A stretch of DNA of 64,000 nucleotides from Kitasatospora indigofera (lineage in GTDB: Bacteria; Actinomycetota; Actinomycetes; Streptomycetales; Streptomycetaceae), in the NCBI RefSeq assembly GCF_014655955.1, contig NZ_BNBO01000040.1, forward strand, positions 1 to 64,000. The letters are read 5' to 3'. Both the position numbers and the translations under genes were made by a program. Below, piece after piece: positions 33,959-43,690 of this stretch. The notes beneath the pieces were generated by a model, which was given only the letters and a program-made list of their open reading frames with translations, searched no databases and had not been told where the DNA came from. How positions within the stretch are numbered: position 1 is the first letter of the stretch; the number at the start of each line of letters is the position of its first letter.

Positions 33959-34284
33959 GCGATCTCGGCCCGGGTGCTGTCGCCGATGTAGTCGCCGACC
34001 ACGAGCACCTCATCAGCGAGCAGGATCTTCGACCGGTGCAACTCGTCGAGTCGAAACTTCAGCGCCTCAGCCTCGACAGGATCGGACCACATTGCGTGCG
34101 GCGACTTCAGGTCGCAACCCGGCTTGACGACAATCCTCCCGGCCTTGGTCTCCCGCACATCGGCCTCGGCCATCTCGGCCATGAAACGAGTGGAGCCACA
34201 GATCACGACGATACGGGGGAAACCCAACTGCCTCTTCGCCTCGGCGAGCTGGTCCACGGGGGTGATCACTTGCGGGGATGACAC
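33895..34284 (-). CDS. Nucleoside 2-deoxyribosyltransferase-like small protein
   Basis: 129 aa. It shows the Rossmann-like pattern IVVICGSTRFMAEMAEADV, PGCDLKSPHAMWSDP, HRSKILLADEVLVVGDYIG and STRAEIAYARSLGRPVRFTH of the deoxyribosyltransferase-like superfamily. A protein with almost this sequence is, from memory, common in streptomycetes and not tied to one pathway, so I do not assign it to the operon ending at 33958, with which it overlaps head-on by 64 bp. GTG 34284 has AGGAGG five bases upstream. Substrate unknown; the catalytic Glu in RAEIAYA is present. Confidence 0.8.
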   Translation of the reverse strand: MSSPQVITPVDQLAEAKRQLGFPRIVVICGSTRFMAEMAEADVRETKAGRIVVKPGCDLKSPHAMWSDPVEAEALKFRLDELHRSKILLADEVLVVGDYIGDSTRAEIAYARSLGRPVRFTHPEVEPDA

Positions 34285-34933
34285 TGATTCCTCCTGGTGG
34301 TGCGGCCCAAAGGAAGCCTGCGGAGACGAAAGCGAAGGCGCTCAAGATCATCTTCTGGTGAACGACGTGGACACCCGCGCGCCCGCACTCTATGCGACGA
34401 GCATCCCTACTCGGTGCCGCAGCGCCCGCGGTCGGCCCTACGTTCCGCCTGCGCGACGCCGAACCGGCCAACCTCGCCACGAAGAGCCGTGCCGGTCACC
34501 GCGCTCACTGCCTCAATCAGCCGATTCACGAGGCAGGGTGCCGCGGTGTCGGCCTGGACGGTCTGATTCGTGCCTGCAACTCGTGGCGGTGCCGGGTCGG
34601 GCCCGGGAATGCCACAACCCGAACGGGGGAGGCGCAATCAGATGACCGCATTGACGGAGCTCTGTCCGTCGGCGATCTTGCGACCCTGCTGCACCCGGCG
34701 CGGCCCGCCGCAGCTCGCTGAGCACCTGGCGGCCGGCCGGGCCGGGGAACCGGTCGCTCTCGGCCAGCTGCTGCAGGCCTGCAGCAGAAGTGTCCACCCC
34801 ACGCTCACCCCGCACACCGCCCGCCGGGCCGAACACCTCACCAGCACCGCGGTGCCCGCATCCTGATCGACCCGACCACCTGCCACTCGCTCATCATCCG
34901 ACCAATAACGCTGCGCGCTTCGACGAGGAGACC
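34285..34933 (+). other. Gene-poor stretch, about 650 bp
   Basis: No gene is called with confidence. A frame at 34641-34866 (75 codons) has GGGAGG nine bases before its ATG, and the frame beside it reads naturally for about 25 residues (DDRIDGALSVGDLATLLHP) before breaking off. This suggests the frameshifted remains of a small gene around 34620-34860. The left part would hold the promoter of the minus-strand gene at 34284. Confidence 0.4.
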
Positions 34934-36040
34934 ATGTCCACCGCATCTCACCAGCCCGCCACCAAGCCGGTCGCCGCGCCCTCCACACCCGGCCGCACCG
35001 CGGAGGGGGCGCAGATCACGGCGGTCGCCGACACGCTGGTGCTCGCGTACGGACTGCGCCCGGCGGAAATCACGCGAATCCCGGAGGGCACCGCGACGGA
35101 CAACTACGCCATCGTGGACCAGACGGGCTGTCGGCACTTCGCCAAGGTCTATCGCGGTCGAGACCGCTTGGATCTGGATCGGGCATCGGTCGAGCTGTCC
35201 GAGTACGCCGCCGACGGAGGTGTCGCGACTGCCCGGGCAACCCGCACGCGCGAGCACGAACTCCTCGCGACCCACGGCCGCCTGCCGATGTCACTGTGGT
35301 CATACGTGCCGCACACCGAGACTGCCGAGGGCAACCTGACTGGTGCGCGGTGGGCGGCAGTCGGCGCAGCGATGGGTCGCCTTCACAGCCGGCTCGCCAC
35401 TCACCCTGCCGCCGCACCCACCCTGGAGCCTGGTGCCGCGGTGTGCAACGTGACCGCCGCACGTGACCGCTTCGAAAGGCTGATTCTCGCATTCCAGAAC
35501 AGGCCCAGGCTCGGACAGTTCGAGACGTGGGCGCTGCAGGCGGCGCGTGAGCGACAAGCCGTTCTGGGGCACGTCGAGCGCGTCCTCGCTTCGCTTCCAC
35601 AGCTGACGGTCCAGGTCATGCACGGCGACCTGGCCGGTCCCAACGTCCTGTTGAAGGACGACGAGGTCGCGGCGATCGTGGACTTCGGGCCACCTGCACC
35701 TGGGTATCTCGCCTGGGAGATCGTGCGTCTTGGCTGCGACCCCAAGAGCGTCCTGTCCAACGGCGTGGAGAGCTGGCTCAAGGGATACACCGATCTCGCC
35801 CGCGCCTATCGAGACGCCAACCCCGAAGCGCCCGCGGACAACCTCTTGTCCTCACTGCGTGTCGGCTGTGCAGCCATGCTCTGCTCGACCTTTCCGTTGT
35901 CGGCACCAGTGGAACGACCGCACCTCGTCGACGCCGCGCTCGAGTCCTACGCGCGGGCACGACATGAGGCAGCTCTGATGCTGCTGGACCGGCTACCTGA
36001 CCTGGAGGGAGCCCTGCGTGACATCTTGCCGAGTTCATGA
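34934..36040 (+). CDS. APH/choline-kinase-like phosphotransferase
   Basis: 368 aa from ATG 34934 with GAGGAG just upstream. The aminoglycoside-phosphotransferase fold is complete: an N-lobe with the nucleotide loop EGTATDNYAIVD and the lysine in FAKVYRGRD, the Brenner motif MHGDLAGPNVLL near residue 230, and the metal site AIVDFGPPAP near 250. The protein is longer than drug kinases of this family and resembles homoserine- or choline-kinase-like members, so the substrate could be a metabolite rather than an antibiotic. The first 35 residues are low complexity. It appears to be transcribed alone. Confidence 0.85.
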   Translation: MSTASHQPATKPVAAPSTPGRTAEGAQITAVADTLVLAYGLRPAEITRIPEGTATDNYAIVDQTGCRHFAKVYRGRDRLDLDRASVELSEYAADGGVATARATRTREHELLATHGRLPMSLWSYVPHTETAEGNLTGARWAAVGAAMGRLHSRLATHPAAAPTLEPGAAVCNVTAARDRFERLILAFQNRPRLGQFETWALQAARERQAVLGHVERVLASLPQLTVQVMHGDLAGPNVLLKDDEVAAIVDFGPPAPGYLAWEIVRLGCDPKSVLSNGVESWLKGYTDLARAYRDANPEAPADNLLSSLRVGCAAMLCSTFPLSAPVERPHLVDAALESYARARHEAALMLLDRLPDLEGALRDILPSS

Positions 36041-36563
36041 CCCCCATGGTCACGCAAGCAGCAGGGCGCTCAGAGCCCACCGAAACGCGGAGGCCGGCGC
36101 GCCGAGCTCGGGGTGGAGCCGGGCGGGATCACAGTGTCTCGGCCGTGGGGTACGGGGCGAAGGACAGCGTCGGAGGACGTGCGGTCCGCACAGCGGTCGC
36201 TCCCGACCGGGCGGGTGCACACCTGCCTGGTCCGCCTCGACGCCACCGGCCTTCCCCCGTTCCCACCGCCTGACAGGCCCCGACCGGTGAACCGTGGCCG
36301 GCCGACGCCCGCTGGAGCGCCTTCCGCCGCATCTGGGGAGGAGGAGACCAGAAGGCACGCTACATCGAAAAGTTCGTCTTCGTCCATTCTTTCCGGGAAC
36401 CTCCTGGCTTGATCGGGCGACTCGAACAGCGGGAGGATCTCCAACCCGGAACCGTTCCCGACGAGGCATCAACTCCTGTTCAAAAAGGGCCATTGGCGCT
36501 GCCATGCAACGTGATGGCGCCGGGTTGCACTGTGCTCACCTTCCAGGAAAGGGGGCTCTACGA
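36041..36563 (+). other. Gene-poor stretch, about 520 bp
   Basis: Nothing can be supported here. A minus-strand frame beginning at TTG 36444 starts naturally for about 40 residues (LPLFESPDQARRFPERMDE) but then turns Arg/Pro-rich; it may be the 5' end of a truncated gene. The plus strand shows only shadow frames. Confidence 0.35.
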
Positions 36564-36905
36564 ATGATCGACTTCGAGGTGCTGACGGCATCCGCCCGCC
36601 GCGAAGGAATCGAACGCTTCGAGGTCGTCGACGGCGGCGCGGGCACCCTGGTGTCGTACACGGTCGCGCAGTGGGACCACCGCCTGCCCCGGCCGGGCCG
36701 GGCACCGTGCACCGGGGTCATCGCCTCCGTCACCACCGACCCCGCGCACCACCGTCGCGGCCACGCCCGGCAGCGGCTCGCCGACGCCGGCTGCGGGCAG
36801 GTCCGCCTGACCACGTCCCCGGACGGCGAGCAGCGCTACCGCCGCCTCGGCTTCACCGACCCGGACCGGGCCGGTCCGATCCCCCGCACCTGGAGTGCCC
36901 CGTGA
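36564..36905 (+). CDS. Shortened GNAT acetyltransferase
   Basis: 113 aa from ATG 36564. The acetyl-CoA binding half of a GNAT can be seen: TGVIASVTTDPAHHRRGHAR, then CGQVRLTTSPDGEQRYRRLG and FTDPD. Between HAR and RLADAGCGQ, about 10-12 residues of the usual helix are missing, without a frame change, and the N-terminal part is short. The CoA pyrophosphate loop is present but the helix behind it is damaged, so activity is doubtful. Its stop overlaps the GTG of the Nudix gene, forming a compact cassette with the two damaged genes that follow. Confidence 0.65.
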   Translation: MIDFEVLTASARREGIERFEVVDGGAGTLVSYTVAQWDHRLPRPGRAPCTGVIASVTTDPAHHRRGHARQRLADAGCGQVRLTTSPDGEQRYRRLGFTDPDRAGPIPRTWSAP

Positions 36906-37850
36906 CGACCACTCTGCTGCTGTTCGATCCCCTGTCCCAAGCCCGGGCGGAGGGCATCGAGCGCACTTCCGCCAGCGTGCTGCTCACCGACCCGGACGGC
37001 CGGGTCCTGCTGCTGCGCCGCGCGCGCGGCACCCTGCAGGCCGGGCTGTGGGAGCTGCCCGGCGGCGGCACCGAAACGGGCGAGAACGTCGTGGCGGCCG
37101 GGCAGCGCGAACTGGACGAGGAGGCCGGCCTCACCGGCGCCCGTGTCACCGCCTACCTCGGGCACGAGGACTACACCAACTCCCGCGGCGCCCGCACCCG
37201 CGCCTTCGTGCTCGCCGCCCACCTCGACCACGCCCAGGAGGTGCGACGGTCGGCCGAGCACGACGACCACCGCTGGGTCCTTCCCGCAGAGGTGCCGAAG
37301 TCGGTCGCCGCCCACGAGGCGGAGCTGATCCGCCGGCACACCGCCCCGCCGCCGGCGCTGCCCGGGCACCTGCCGCTGCCCGCCTACCTGCCCACGATCC
37401 CCGCCGCCCCGATGTGGGGCTCGATCTTCTTCACCACCGAGGACGGGCTGGCGGTGATGCTGCGCGCCACCGACCTGGCGAAGGGCCTCCAGTGGGCCGG
37501 GGGCGACGTGGAGTTCACCGACGCGAGCCCACTGCACACCGCGGTGCGCGAGTGTGTCGAGGAGACCGGCATCCTCTTGGAGCCCGACCCGGCCCGGGCT
37601 GCCACTGCTGGCCACCGTGTTCGAGCAGCCTCACGGAGGCTGGCCTGCCAAGGTCGGCTTCGCCGTTCACGGCGGCACGCTGACGGCCGAGCAGGTCGCC
37701 GGGATCCGTCTCGACCCGGCCGAGCACACCAAGGTTGTCCTCCTGTCCCACGACGAGCTGGCCGCGCAGAACGACCCCCGCCGGGTGCAGCTCACCCTCG
37801 CCGTCCTGGACGCGGTGCGCACCGGCGTACCCGCCTACGTCGTCCGCTGA
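36902..37850 (+). pseudogene. Double-Nudix hydrolase gene with a frameshift
   Basis: GTG 36902 opens a protein with an intact Nudix box (GGGTETGENVVAAGQRELDE, then EAGL) near residues 58-81. A second Nudix-like domain has GDVEFTDASPLHTAVRECVE and ETGILL near residue 200. At about 37598-37606, in a C/G-rich run, the reading moves to another frame, which continues LLATVFEQPHGGWPAKVGF and HTKVVLLSHDELAAQ to the stop at 37850. The first domain may still be made as a truncated protein with an unrelated tail. A sequencing error in the run is possible. Confidence 0.75.
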
Positions 37851-37914
37851 CACCGGCCTACGCCGCCCTGTCCCTGCCGTGCACCCGATCCGTCCCGTTC
37901 GGAGACCCGATCCG

Positions 37915-38694
37915 ATGACCGACTTCCCGCCCCCGCCCGAGCTGCTCGTCTGGCTCGCCGGACACCTGCCGGGCCCGGTCACGGCGGCCGACTGGTCCTG
38001 GCCGCGGGCCACCTCCCGGGTGTGGCGCATCGGCGGCCCCGACGGCGGCAACGCGTTCCTCAAGATCAGCCCGGACGACGGCGCGTTCGCCCGAGAGGTC
38101 GCCGGCTACGCCTACGCCGCGCGCTACTTGCCCGAGCGACAGGCGCCCCGGCTGCTGGCGAGCGACCCGGGGCTGCGCGCACTGCTCAGCGCCGCACTGC
38201 CCGGCCGCGTCGTGCGCGGCCTGCCGCTGGAACGGGCTATGGAGCTGCGGCTGCACGAGGAGGCCGGGCGATTGCTGCGGCGCTGGCACGACCACTCGGA
38301 CGCGGGCACCGCCGACCACCGGGCGGCGGTGCGCGAGGCGATGGGCACCTACGCGCGGGAGGCGGCGCAGTGCCGGGAGGCCCTGGCCGGGCAGGTGCCT
38401 CCCGACGTGCTCGCCCTCCTCGACGCCGCGGCCACCGAGATCCCCGCCTGGTCGTCGAGGAGTTCGTCTGGCTGCTCGGGCGCTGTGACCCGAACGCCCG
38501 GACCTGCGGACAGCCTTCTTCACCGGCTACGGCCGCCCCCTCGGCCAGGCCAAGGATAGGCTGCTGGTCCTGCTGACGGCCAAGCTCGGCGCGTCGTACC
38601 TGCACACCGGCCTGCGCAAGGGGGCAGCAAGGACCTTCAAGCGCGCGGCCACCTCGCCCTCGCCCGCACGGCCGCCCACCCGACGCGCACGTGA
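37915..38694 (+). pseudogene. Phosphotransferase gene with catalytic core deleted and frameshifts
   Basis: ATG 37915 starts an APH-type kinase: SRVWRIGGPDGGNAFLKIS with the N-lobe lysine, REVAGYAYAARYLPE and ERAMELRLHEEAGRLLRRWH. After TEIPAW the Brenner motif (HxDxxxxN) and the following metal Asp are missing, and the sequence resumes in another frame as VVEEFVWLLGRCDPNART. A third frame gives FFTGYGRPLGQAKDRLLVLL and KLGASYLHTGLRKG, and a fourth change gives LQARGHLALARTAAHP, ending at 38694. At least one deletion and two shifts are needed, so this is a dead gene rather than a sequencing artefact. Confidence 0.8.
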
Positions 38695-38743
38695 CCTGCC
38701 CCTGCCGCACGTCCCTGCCCGCTCTGCCCCAAGGAGGAAACCG

Positions 38744-38956
38744 GTGTCCACCACCGATGAGCGCGCCGCCCCCGCCGGACTGCACAAGGAGCGGATGGAC
38801 CTCTGCGGCGTCTACGCCCGCATGTTCGAGACGCAAGCCGCCGCGAACCGCACCGGCCCCCCGGCCCCCACCATCCCTGCTCCGGCGGCGGACCGAGCAG
38901 TGGCGGTCCTGCGGCCACGGGCAGCCGACGGCGGCCCGGATCTGTGCGCGCGGTGA
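38744..38956 (+). CDS. Small hypothetical protein (70 aa)
   Basis: GTG 38744 has an excellent ribosome site (AAGGAGG six bases upstream). The 70-residue product begins MSTTDERAAPAGLHKERMD, has one short helical stretch (CGVYARMFETQAAANR) and a Pro/Ala-rich end. I do not recognise it. It overlaps the next small gene by 13 bases, which suggests coupled translation. Being surrounded by pseudogenes, it could itself be the 5' part of a broken gene. Confidence 0.5.
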   Translation: MSTTDERAAPAGLHKERMDLCGVYARMFETQAAANRTGPPAPTIPAPAADRAVAVLRPRAADGGPDLCAR

Positions 38957-39171
38957 CCGGACGTCACCGGCGGCCGGCCGAGCCCCAGCCTCCGGCCCAC
39001 CTCGCCGTCGTGCGCTCCGCCACCGACGGACAGCCCGTTGTAGAAGAAGGCGTGGTGGTGTTCCCCGGCAGCACGATCCCCTACGCCTACCGGACCGTGC
39101 ACCAGCCGGACGGCCGGTGCGACCGCTACGTCGTACGCCTGGACCCGCCGCCGCCAGAAGTACCCTCCTGA
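38944..39171 (+). CDS. Small hypothetical protein (75 aa)
   Basis: This frame begins inside the previous small gene; GTG 38944 and GTG 38953 are both possible starts. The product has a basic N-terminus and a plausible beta-rich part: LAVVRSATDGQPVVEEGVVV, PYAYRTVHQPDG and RYVVRLD. It is not recognised. The natural composition and coupling to the upstream gene support it as coding. Confidence 0.5.
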   Translation: MRAVTGRHRRPAEPQPPAHLAVVRSATDGQPVVEEGVVVFPGSTIPYAYRTVHQPDGRCDRYVVRLDPPPPEVPS

Positions 39172-39322
39172 CCGCCTGGAGGATTCCCCTCTGTCGCGCC
39201 TCCCAGTTCGCCCCACACACGGGGCCGAGCGCACCTGTGGCTGACCGTCCGGGATCGGCGGCATCCGATACGGGCGCCGCCGCGCCGGCCCCCGGCCGGG
39301 CAGCCTCGCGACGTCGCCACCG

Positions 39323-39810
39323 TTTGCGGGCGTCTACTTCGGCTCGCTCCAGCTGTACGCTGCCACCACCCTGCCCGGCTTCTGCCGACTGTCCGCAGTC
39401 CAAGATCTGGAGGATGGTGTCACCGGGATCGCCAAGGGCCAGGACGCGCCCGCGATCCTCGGCGACGCATCCCTCGCCTATATCGCCTGCGTCCAGGTCC
39501 GGGACGGTGGCCGTCCCGAGTAAATGGAGTGGGAGTGGGTCGCCCACGCCTTCGGCGAGCAGGGCCCCCGACTCGCCGAGCGCCTGGCGGAGACGGTCCG
39601 GGCCTGGGACCGCCAGGTGCGCGCCGACGACAACGACAAGCACACCGACCCGACACTGACCGTCCACCCAGCCGGGGCCCCGGCGATCTGCCGACCGCGG
39701 GCCGCATGCTGGAGAACGGACCCTGCCGTCTCGTGTGCCAGTGGCCTGCCGGCATCGGGCAGGACCGTCCGGGCACCGCGGCGGGCGATCGGGGCTCGGG
39801 GAGCGCCTGA
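39323..39810 (+). pseudogene. FxLD-system peptide methyltransferase remnant (C-terminal part)
   Basis: The frame at 39323 reads FAGVYFGSLQLYAATTLPGF and LGDASLAYIACVQVRDGG and stops at TAA 39521. It continues in the same frame as EWEWVAHAFGEQGPRLAERL and LTVHPAGAP, then, after a shift near 39675, as AGRMLENGPCRLVCQWPA. This order matches, from memory, the C-terminal domain of FxLD-system protein-L-isoaspartate-type methyltransferases associated with ribosomal peptides. The catalytic domain and any precursor peptide gene are absent. One internal stop and one frameshift make it a pseudogene. Confidence 0.65.
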
Positions 39811-40090
39811 TGACGTGCGTCCAGTTCTCTGCCTGAGGCTTTCCGTATGAGCCCGTCCCCCGTCGTGGTGGCCGAAGGGTGCGTGGCACGGACAGCTCCG
39901 CTGCGGACCACAGATTCCGTCTGACGGGATCCTGCGGCGGGCCATTCCGCAGTGTGGGTCACCTCTCCCGTCGGCGGCCGGGAACCCAGACACGAATCCG
40001 GAAGGGTGGCTAGCGTCCGCTGCAGTGCGGGCCTCCGATCGGTGCCGCCCTCAGGCCGTTGGCTAGCCACGATGTGGAGGAAGTGACGAG

Positions 40091-41380
40091 ATGAACCCGG
40101 CACCGACCCAGACTGTAACCAGCCCGCAGGGGCAGGAGGCGAGCTCCGAGCCGGGTGGAGCGCGAAATGTGGTCGCTCTGCTCTCCCAGCTACGATCCGC
40201 TCGGGGGCAGAGCGACCCACTGCCTCTCTTCGCGCAACTCCATCAACTGGGCGCGGTACTGCCCTCGCCCTGGGGCGGAGTACTCGTCACCAGCCATCAG
40301 GTGTGCGAGGCGATCCTGCGCGACCGGGCGTGGACCTCCCTGGACTGGCGCTGGCGACAGAGCCAGGGCCCCCGGTGGAACTCCCGGTCCGCCCAGGAGC
40401 TCGGCCACGTGATCATGTCACTCAACCCTCCCGAGCACACCCAGCAACGCCGAGCCTTGCGCGAGGCCTTCGGCAAACAGACGCTCCAGCGCCTCACCAC
40501 CCCGATACGCGACACAACCGACGAACTGCTCGACCGACTCGAAGAAGCCCTGACCGAGGGGCCTCGCACCGACTTCGTGCCCACCAGCGAACGGTTCCCG
40601 ATCAGAGTCGTCGGCCGTTGGCTGGGCCTTCCGGCGCGGGACTTCGACCGCCTGCACCAGCTCACTCGGGAACACACCTATGCCCAGGAACTCTTTCCCA
40701 CTCCCCGGCGCCTCGAACTGGCCGACATGGCCAGCAACGAACTCCAGGCGTACTTCGCGGCGATCGTCGCCGACCGGCGAGCATGCCCCCGCGACGATGT
40801 GATCTCCAACTGGCTCGAGCTGTGGGACGTGGGGGCGCCCAATCGCATTGCCGCGGATGTGACCGTCCGCCGACTGGCCATGTTCTCCCTGATGGCTGGT
40901 CTCGAGACAACCGCGGCGCTCCTGGCCAGTACGGTGCGCCTGCTGGCTCAGCATCCCGAGCAGGCCCGGTGGCTGCGCTCCCATCCTGAACACACGTCCG
41001 CGCTGATCGACGAAGCCCTGCGCTTCGATCCACCGGTCCAGGTCATCAGCCGAGTCGTCCCCCGGGACACGACCCTCGCCGGTGTGAGGATTGCCAGAGG
41101 CCAGGTGGCTTACCTTCTGATCGGAGCAGCGCAGCACGACCCGACGGTCTATGAGCAGCCCGACACTCTCGATCTTCGACGCCCCGGCCGTAGGCACCTC
41201 GCCTTCGGAGCGGGCGCTCACTACTGCATCGGTGCCGGCCTCGCCCGGACCATGGCGATCCAGTTCGTCGAGGCTCTCCTGCGCCGGCTGCCCGGCCTCT
41301 ATCTGCCGTCGCCTCCGCTGTGGGAGCCCCGCGTTGCCTTCCGGCGGATGGAGAGCCTTCCCATCGCCCGCCGCCACTGA
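40091..41380 (+). CDS. Cytochrome P450
   Basis: 429 aa, normal bacterial length, cytoplasmic. Landmarks: the I-helix AGLETTAAL (about 269-277) with Glu-Thr-Thr in place of the frequent Asp/Glu-Thr, the EALR motif of the K-helix near 309-312, and the heme loop FGAGAHYCIGAG with Cys379. ATG 40091 follows GGAGG. A 700-bp region of mostly degraded DNA lies upstream. The next gene, a crotonase, starts within a few bases of its stop, so the two are cotranscribed and may act in one tailoring pathway. Redox partners are not encoded nearby. Confidence 0.93.
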   Translation: MNPAPTQTVTSPQGQEASSEPGGARNVVALLSQLRSARGQSDPLPLFAQLHQLGAVLPSPWGGVLVTSHQVCEAILRDRAWTSLDWRWRQSQGPRWNSRSAQELGHVIMSLNPPEHTQQRRALREAFGKQTLQRLTTPIRDTTDELLDRLEEALTEGPRTDFVPTSERFPIRVVGRWLGLPARDFDRLHQLTREHTYAQELFPTPRRLELADMASNELQAYFAAIVADRRACPRDDVISNWLELWDVGAPNRIAADVTVRRLAMFSLMAGLETTAALLASTVRLLAQHPEQARWLRSHPEHTSALIDEALRFDPPVQVISRVVPRDTTLAGVRIARGQVAYLLIGAAQHDPTVYEQPDTLDLRRPGRRHLAFGAGAHYCIGAGLARTMAIQFVEALLRRLPGLYLPSPPLWEPRVAFRRMESLPIARRH

Positions 41381-41393
41381 AGTGCCCGACGCG

Positions 41394-42146
41394 ATGCGGC
41401 AACTGCCCTCCCTGTCCTCCCTCACCACCGCCACGTTGGACCGGGGGAGCGTGGTCCGGATTCAGCTCACGAGGGCCGCCCTGGACGCGCAGATGCTCCG
41501 CGACCTCCTCGCGGTGATCGCAGCAGTGCGCGAAGCATCGAGCGTCCGGGTTCTCGTCATCGCGGGAGGATCCGACGATTTCTGCCTCGGCGGCGACCGC
41601 CAGGAACTCGACCGGCTCATCACGCAAGACCCGAGCGGGGCCGAGATCCGCCGCCTCGGCGAATCGGCCCGCCTCGTGTTCAGCGGGCTCGCGGAACTCG
41701 ACGCGGTCACCATCGCCCGCGTGCACGGGCGGGCCGTCGGCGCCGGCTTCGCGCTCGCCGTCGCCTGCGACCTGCGCGTCGGTGCCCACGACAGCCTGTA
41801 CCGGCTGCCCGAGGTCGCTCTCGGCCTTCCCGGCACCTGGGGAGGAGCCGCAGCACGGCTCATCAGCGAGATCGGTCCGGCCGCTACCCGCGAACTTTTG
41901 CTCACGGGCCGGTCGGTGGACGCCGAGACGGCCCTGCGCATGGCCGTTCTGCACCGGGCGACCCCTGCCGCCGAGTTGGACGAAGCGGTCAGCCAGTGGA
42001 TCCGGCCGCTTCTCAGGCGGCCGACATCGGCCGTGCGGACTACGAAGCGGGTTCTCGCGGCATACGAGGCCTCTGCGCGCATGGCGGACCTCACCCGATT
42101 GGAAGGCCACCTGATGGCAGCCGAGATCGGCTTCAGCAAGCGGTGA
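41394..42146 (+). CDS. Enoyl-CoA hydratase/isomerase (crotonase) family protein
   Basis: 250 aa from ATG 41394; GTG 41382, two bases after the P450 stop, would add four residues. The oxyanion-hole segments are clear: IAGGSDDFCLGGDRQELDR (about 47-65) and HGRAVGAGFALAVACDLRVG (about 112-131), followed by YRLPEVALGLPGTWGGAAAR. The Glu in LPEVALG occupies a catalytic position in hydratases. It could be a hydratase, isomerase or decarboxylase. Coupling to the P450 suggests joint modification of an acyl thioester. Confidence 0.88.
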   Translation: MRQLPSLSSLTTATLDRGSVVRIQLTRAALDAQMLRDLLAVIAAVREASSVRVLVIAGGSDDFCLGGDRQELDRLITQDPSGAEIRRLGESARLVFSGLAELDAVTIARVHGRAVGAGFALAVACDLRVGAHDSLYRLPEVALGLPGTWGGAAARLISEIGPAATRELLLTGRSVDAETALRMAVLHRATPAAELDEAVSQWIRPLLRRPTSAVRTTKRVLAAYEASARMADLTRLEGHLMAAEIGFSKR

Positions 42147-42229
42147 CACCGGGCGAGGCCCGCGTCGCCCGCCCAGCCACACACCTGCACCGCGCGTGAC
42201 CCCGTCGCGCGTCCTCACCAAGGAGTCCC

Positions 42230-43690
42230 ATGCCCGACCCGTCTCATGTCCCAACGTGGAAGCAGTCGGACACAAGCCTGCCCCCGTGGGCCGACGGGGC
42301 CTACGGCGTCTCCCGGCCCCCCTACCCCCCTGGGTCGGCCACCCCCACGGCTCCGCAGCCGCCGCACAAGGGCAGGGGCAGGGGCAGCAAGGTTCTCCTC
42401 ATCGTCCTGGCCACGGTTCTCGGCCTCGTCGTGGTCTGCCTCGGCGCGGTCGTCCACCACGTCTCGAACCAGAAGCGCCCCGTTCACACCGGATCGCCGT
42501 GGCAGAGGGTGGCCGACAAGATGACCGCGGCGCTGGCGGCCAAGGACGAGCAGGCCTTCCTCAGCCCGTTCACGGGGGAGGAGGTCGAGAAGCAGCGCCG
42601 GGTCTTTCGAAACCTGGTCAAGATTCCCTGGGAGACGGCCCGCTGGGAGACGGAGTTCGCGGTTCCCATGGACGGCCGCGACATGATGGTCACCTTCGTC
42701 CATCAGGTTCAGGGCGTCGACGTCCTGCCGGTGCCCGAGGTCTACAACTGGCGGGTCGAGGGTGGGGACACCCCGACGATCACTGCCGTGGGCGGCTCGA
42801 AAGACCTGAAGGGGAAGGTCTCCGACGGCAGCTACTATCCCGCGCCGTGGGACTATTACGACGATCTCACCGTCGAGCACCGCGACCATCTCGTGGTCGT
42901 GGCTGGCAAGGCCCAAGGGGGAGAGGTTACGCGCGACATAGACCTCATGGCGCAGGCCGCCCACGACGACCTCGAGGCCTGGAACAAGTCCGGTCGGCCC
43001 GGGGCCGGCGGACGCGAGGCCGCCCGCGGTTTCTTCGTCGTCCTGGAGAAGGACCGCGCCGTCTACAACCGACTCTACTCCGGCGAAGGCCGCGACGACG
43101 ACGCGCTCGAAGCCGGCGCCAACCTGGCACTGCCCGCCTACGACTCCAAGCAGCTCGCGGAGATCCTCTCCGGCGGATCCAGGATCGTCATGGACACCGC
43201 CCAGGGCTACTTCACCGGCACCGACTGGCGCGACGGCGTGACGGAGATCAGCCGCCACGAGATGGGCCACGCCATCGTCGCCCCGTTCCGCACCGAGGCA
43301 GTCCTCGTCCAGGGCCTGCAGAGCACCCGCCCATGGGTCGTCGAAGGCTTCGCCGAGTACATGGCCATGCGAGACAAGGGCGACCGGGCCCAGTCCGGAG
43401 CCCGCTCCGCACTGAGTGCCTACCGCTTCGACGGCCACCTCCCCGACGGCCTCGACGTCTACGCCGACGACGGCAGGGCCCGCGACGCCAACTACGACCT
43501 CGCCGGCCTCGCCATCGCCTACCTGGCCGAGACCTACGGCGAGGACAAGGCCTTCGCCTTCGTCGCCGCCCACTACGCCAAGCCCAAGGAGTACGAGCAG
43601 CAGATCGCCGCCGCCACCGGACTTCCATTGGCGAGCTTCGAGGCCAACTGGGCAACGTACGTCCGCGCCAAGGTTCCGACGGTGCGCTGA
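42230..43690 (+). CDS. Membrane-anchored zinc metallopeptidase-like protein
   Basis: 486 aa from ATG 42230, with AAGGAG upstream. The N-terminal 50 residues are Pro-rich and cytoplasmic; one transmembrane segment (KVLLIVLATVLGLVVVCLGA, about 53-75) follows, and the rest is outside the cell. An NTF2-like region spans about 85-240. The C-terminal part has HEMGH (about 343-347) and the third zinc ligand in WVVEGFAEYMA (about 367-378), the arrangement of gluzincin peptidases. Activity on peptides or cell-wall proteins is plausible. It follows the crotonase by about 80 bp but need not share its function. Confidence 0.85.
   Translation: MPDPSHVPTWKQSDTSLPPWADGAYGVSRPPYPPGSATPTAPQPPHKGRGRGSKVLLIVLATVLGLVVVCLGAVVHHVSNQKRPVHTGSPWQRVADKMTAALAAKDEQAFLSPFTGEEVEKQRRVFRNLVKIPWETARWETEFAVPMDGRDMMVTFVHQVQGVDVLPVPEVYNWRVEGGDTPTITAVGGSKDLKGKVSDGSYYPAPWDYYDDLTVEHRDHLVVVAGKAQGGEVTRDIDLMAQAAHDDLEAWNKSGRPGAGGREAARGFFVVLEKDRAVYNRLYSGEGRDDDALEAGANLALPAYDSKQLAEILSGGSRIVMDTAQGYFTGTDWRDGVTEISRHEMGHAIVAPFRTEAVLVQGLQSTRPWVVEGFAEYMAMRDKGDRAQSGARSALSAYRFDGHLPDGLDVYADDGRARDANYDLAGLAIAYLAETYGEDKAFAFVAAHYAKPKEYEQQIAAATGLPLASFEANWATYVRAKVPTVR

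Noticed and set aside
42215..43573. Minus-strand open frame opposite the metallopeptidase
   Set aside because: The plus-strand protein has a TM segment and HExxH site; the reverse frame has none.
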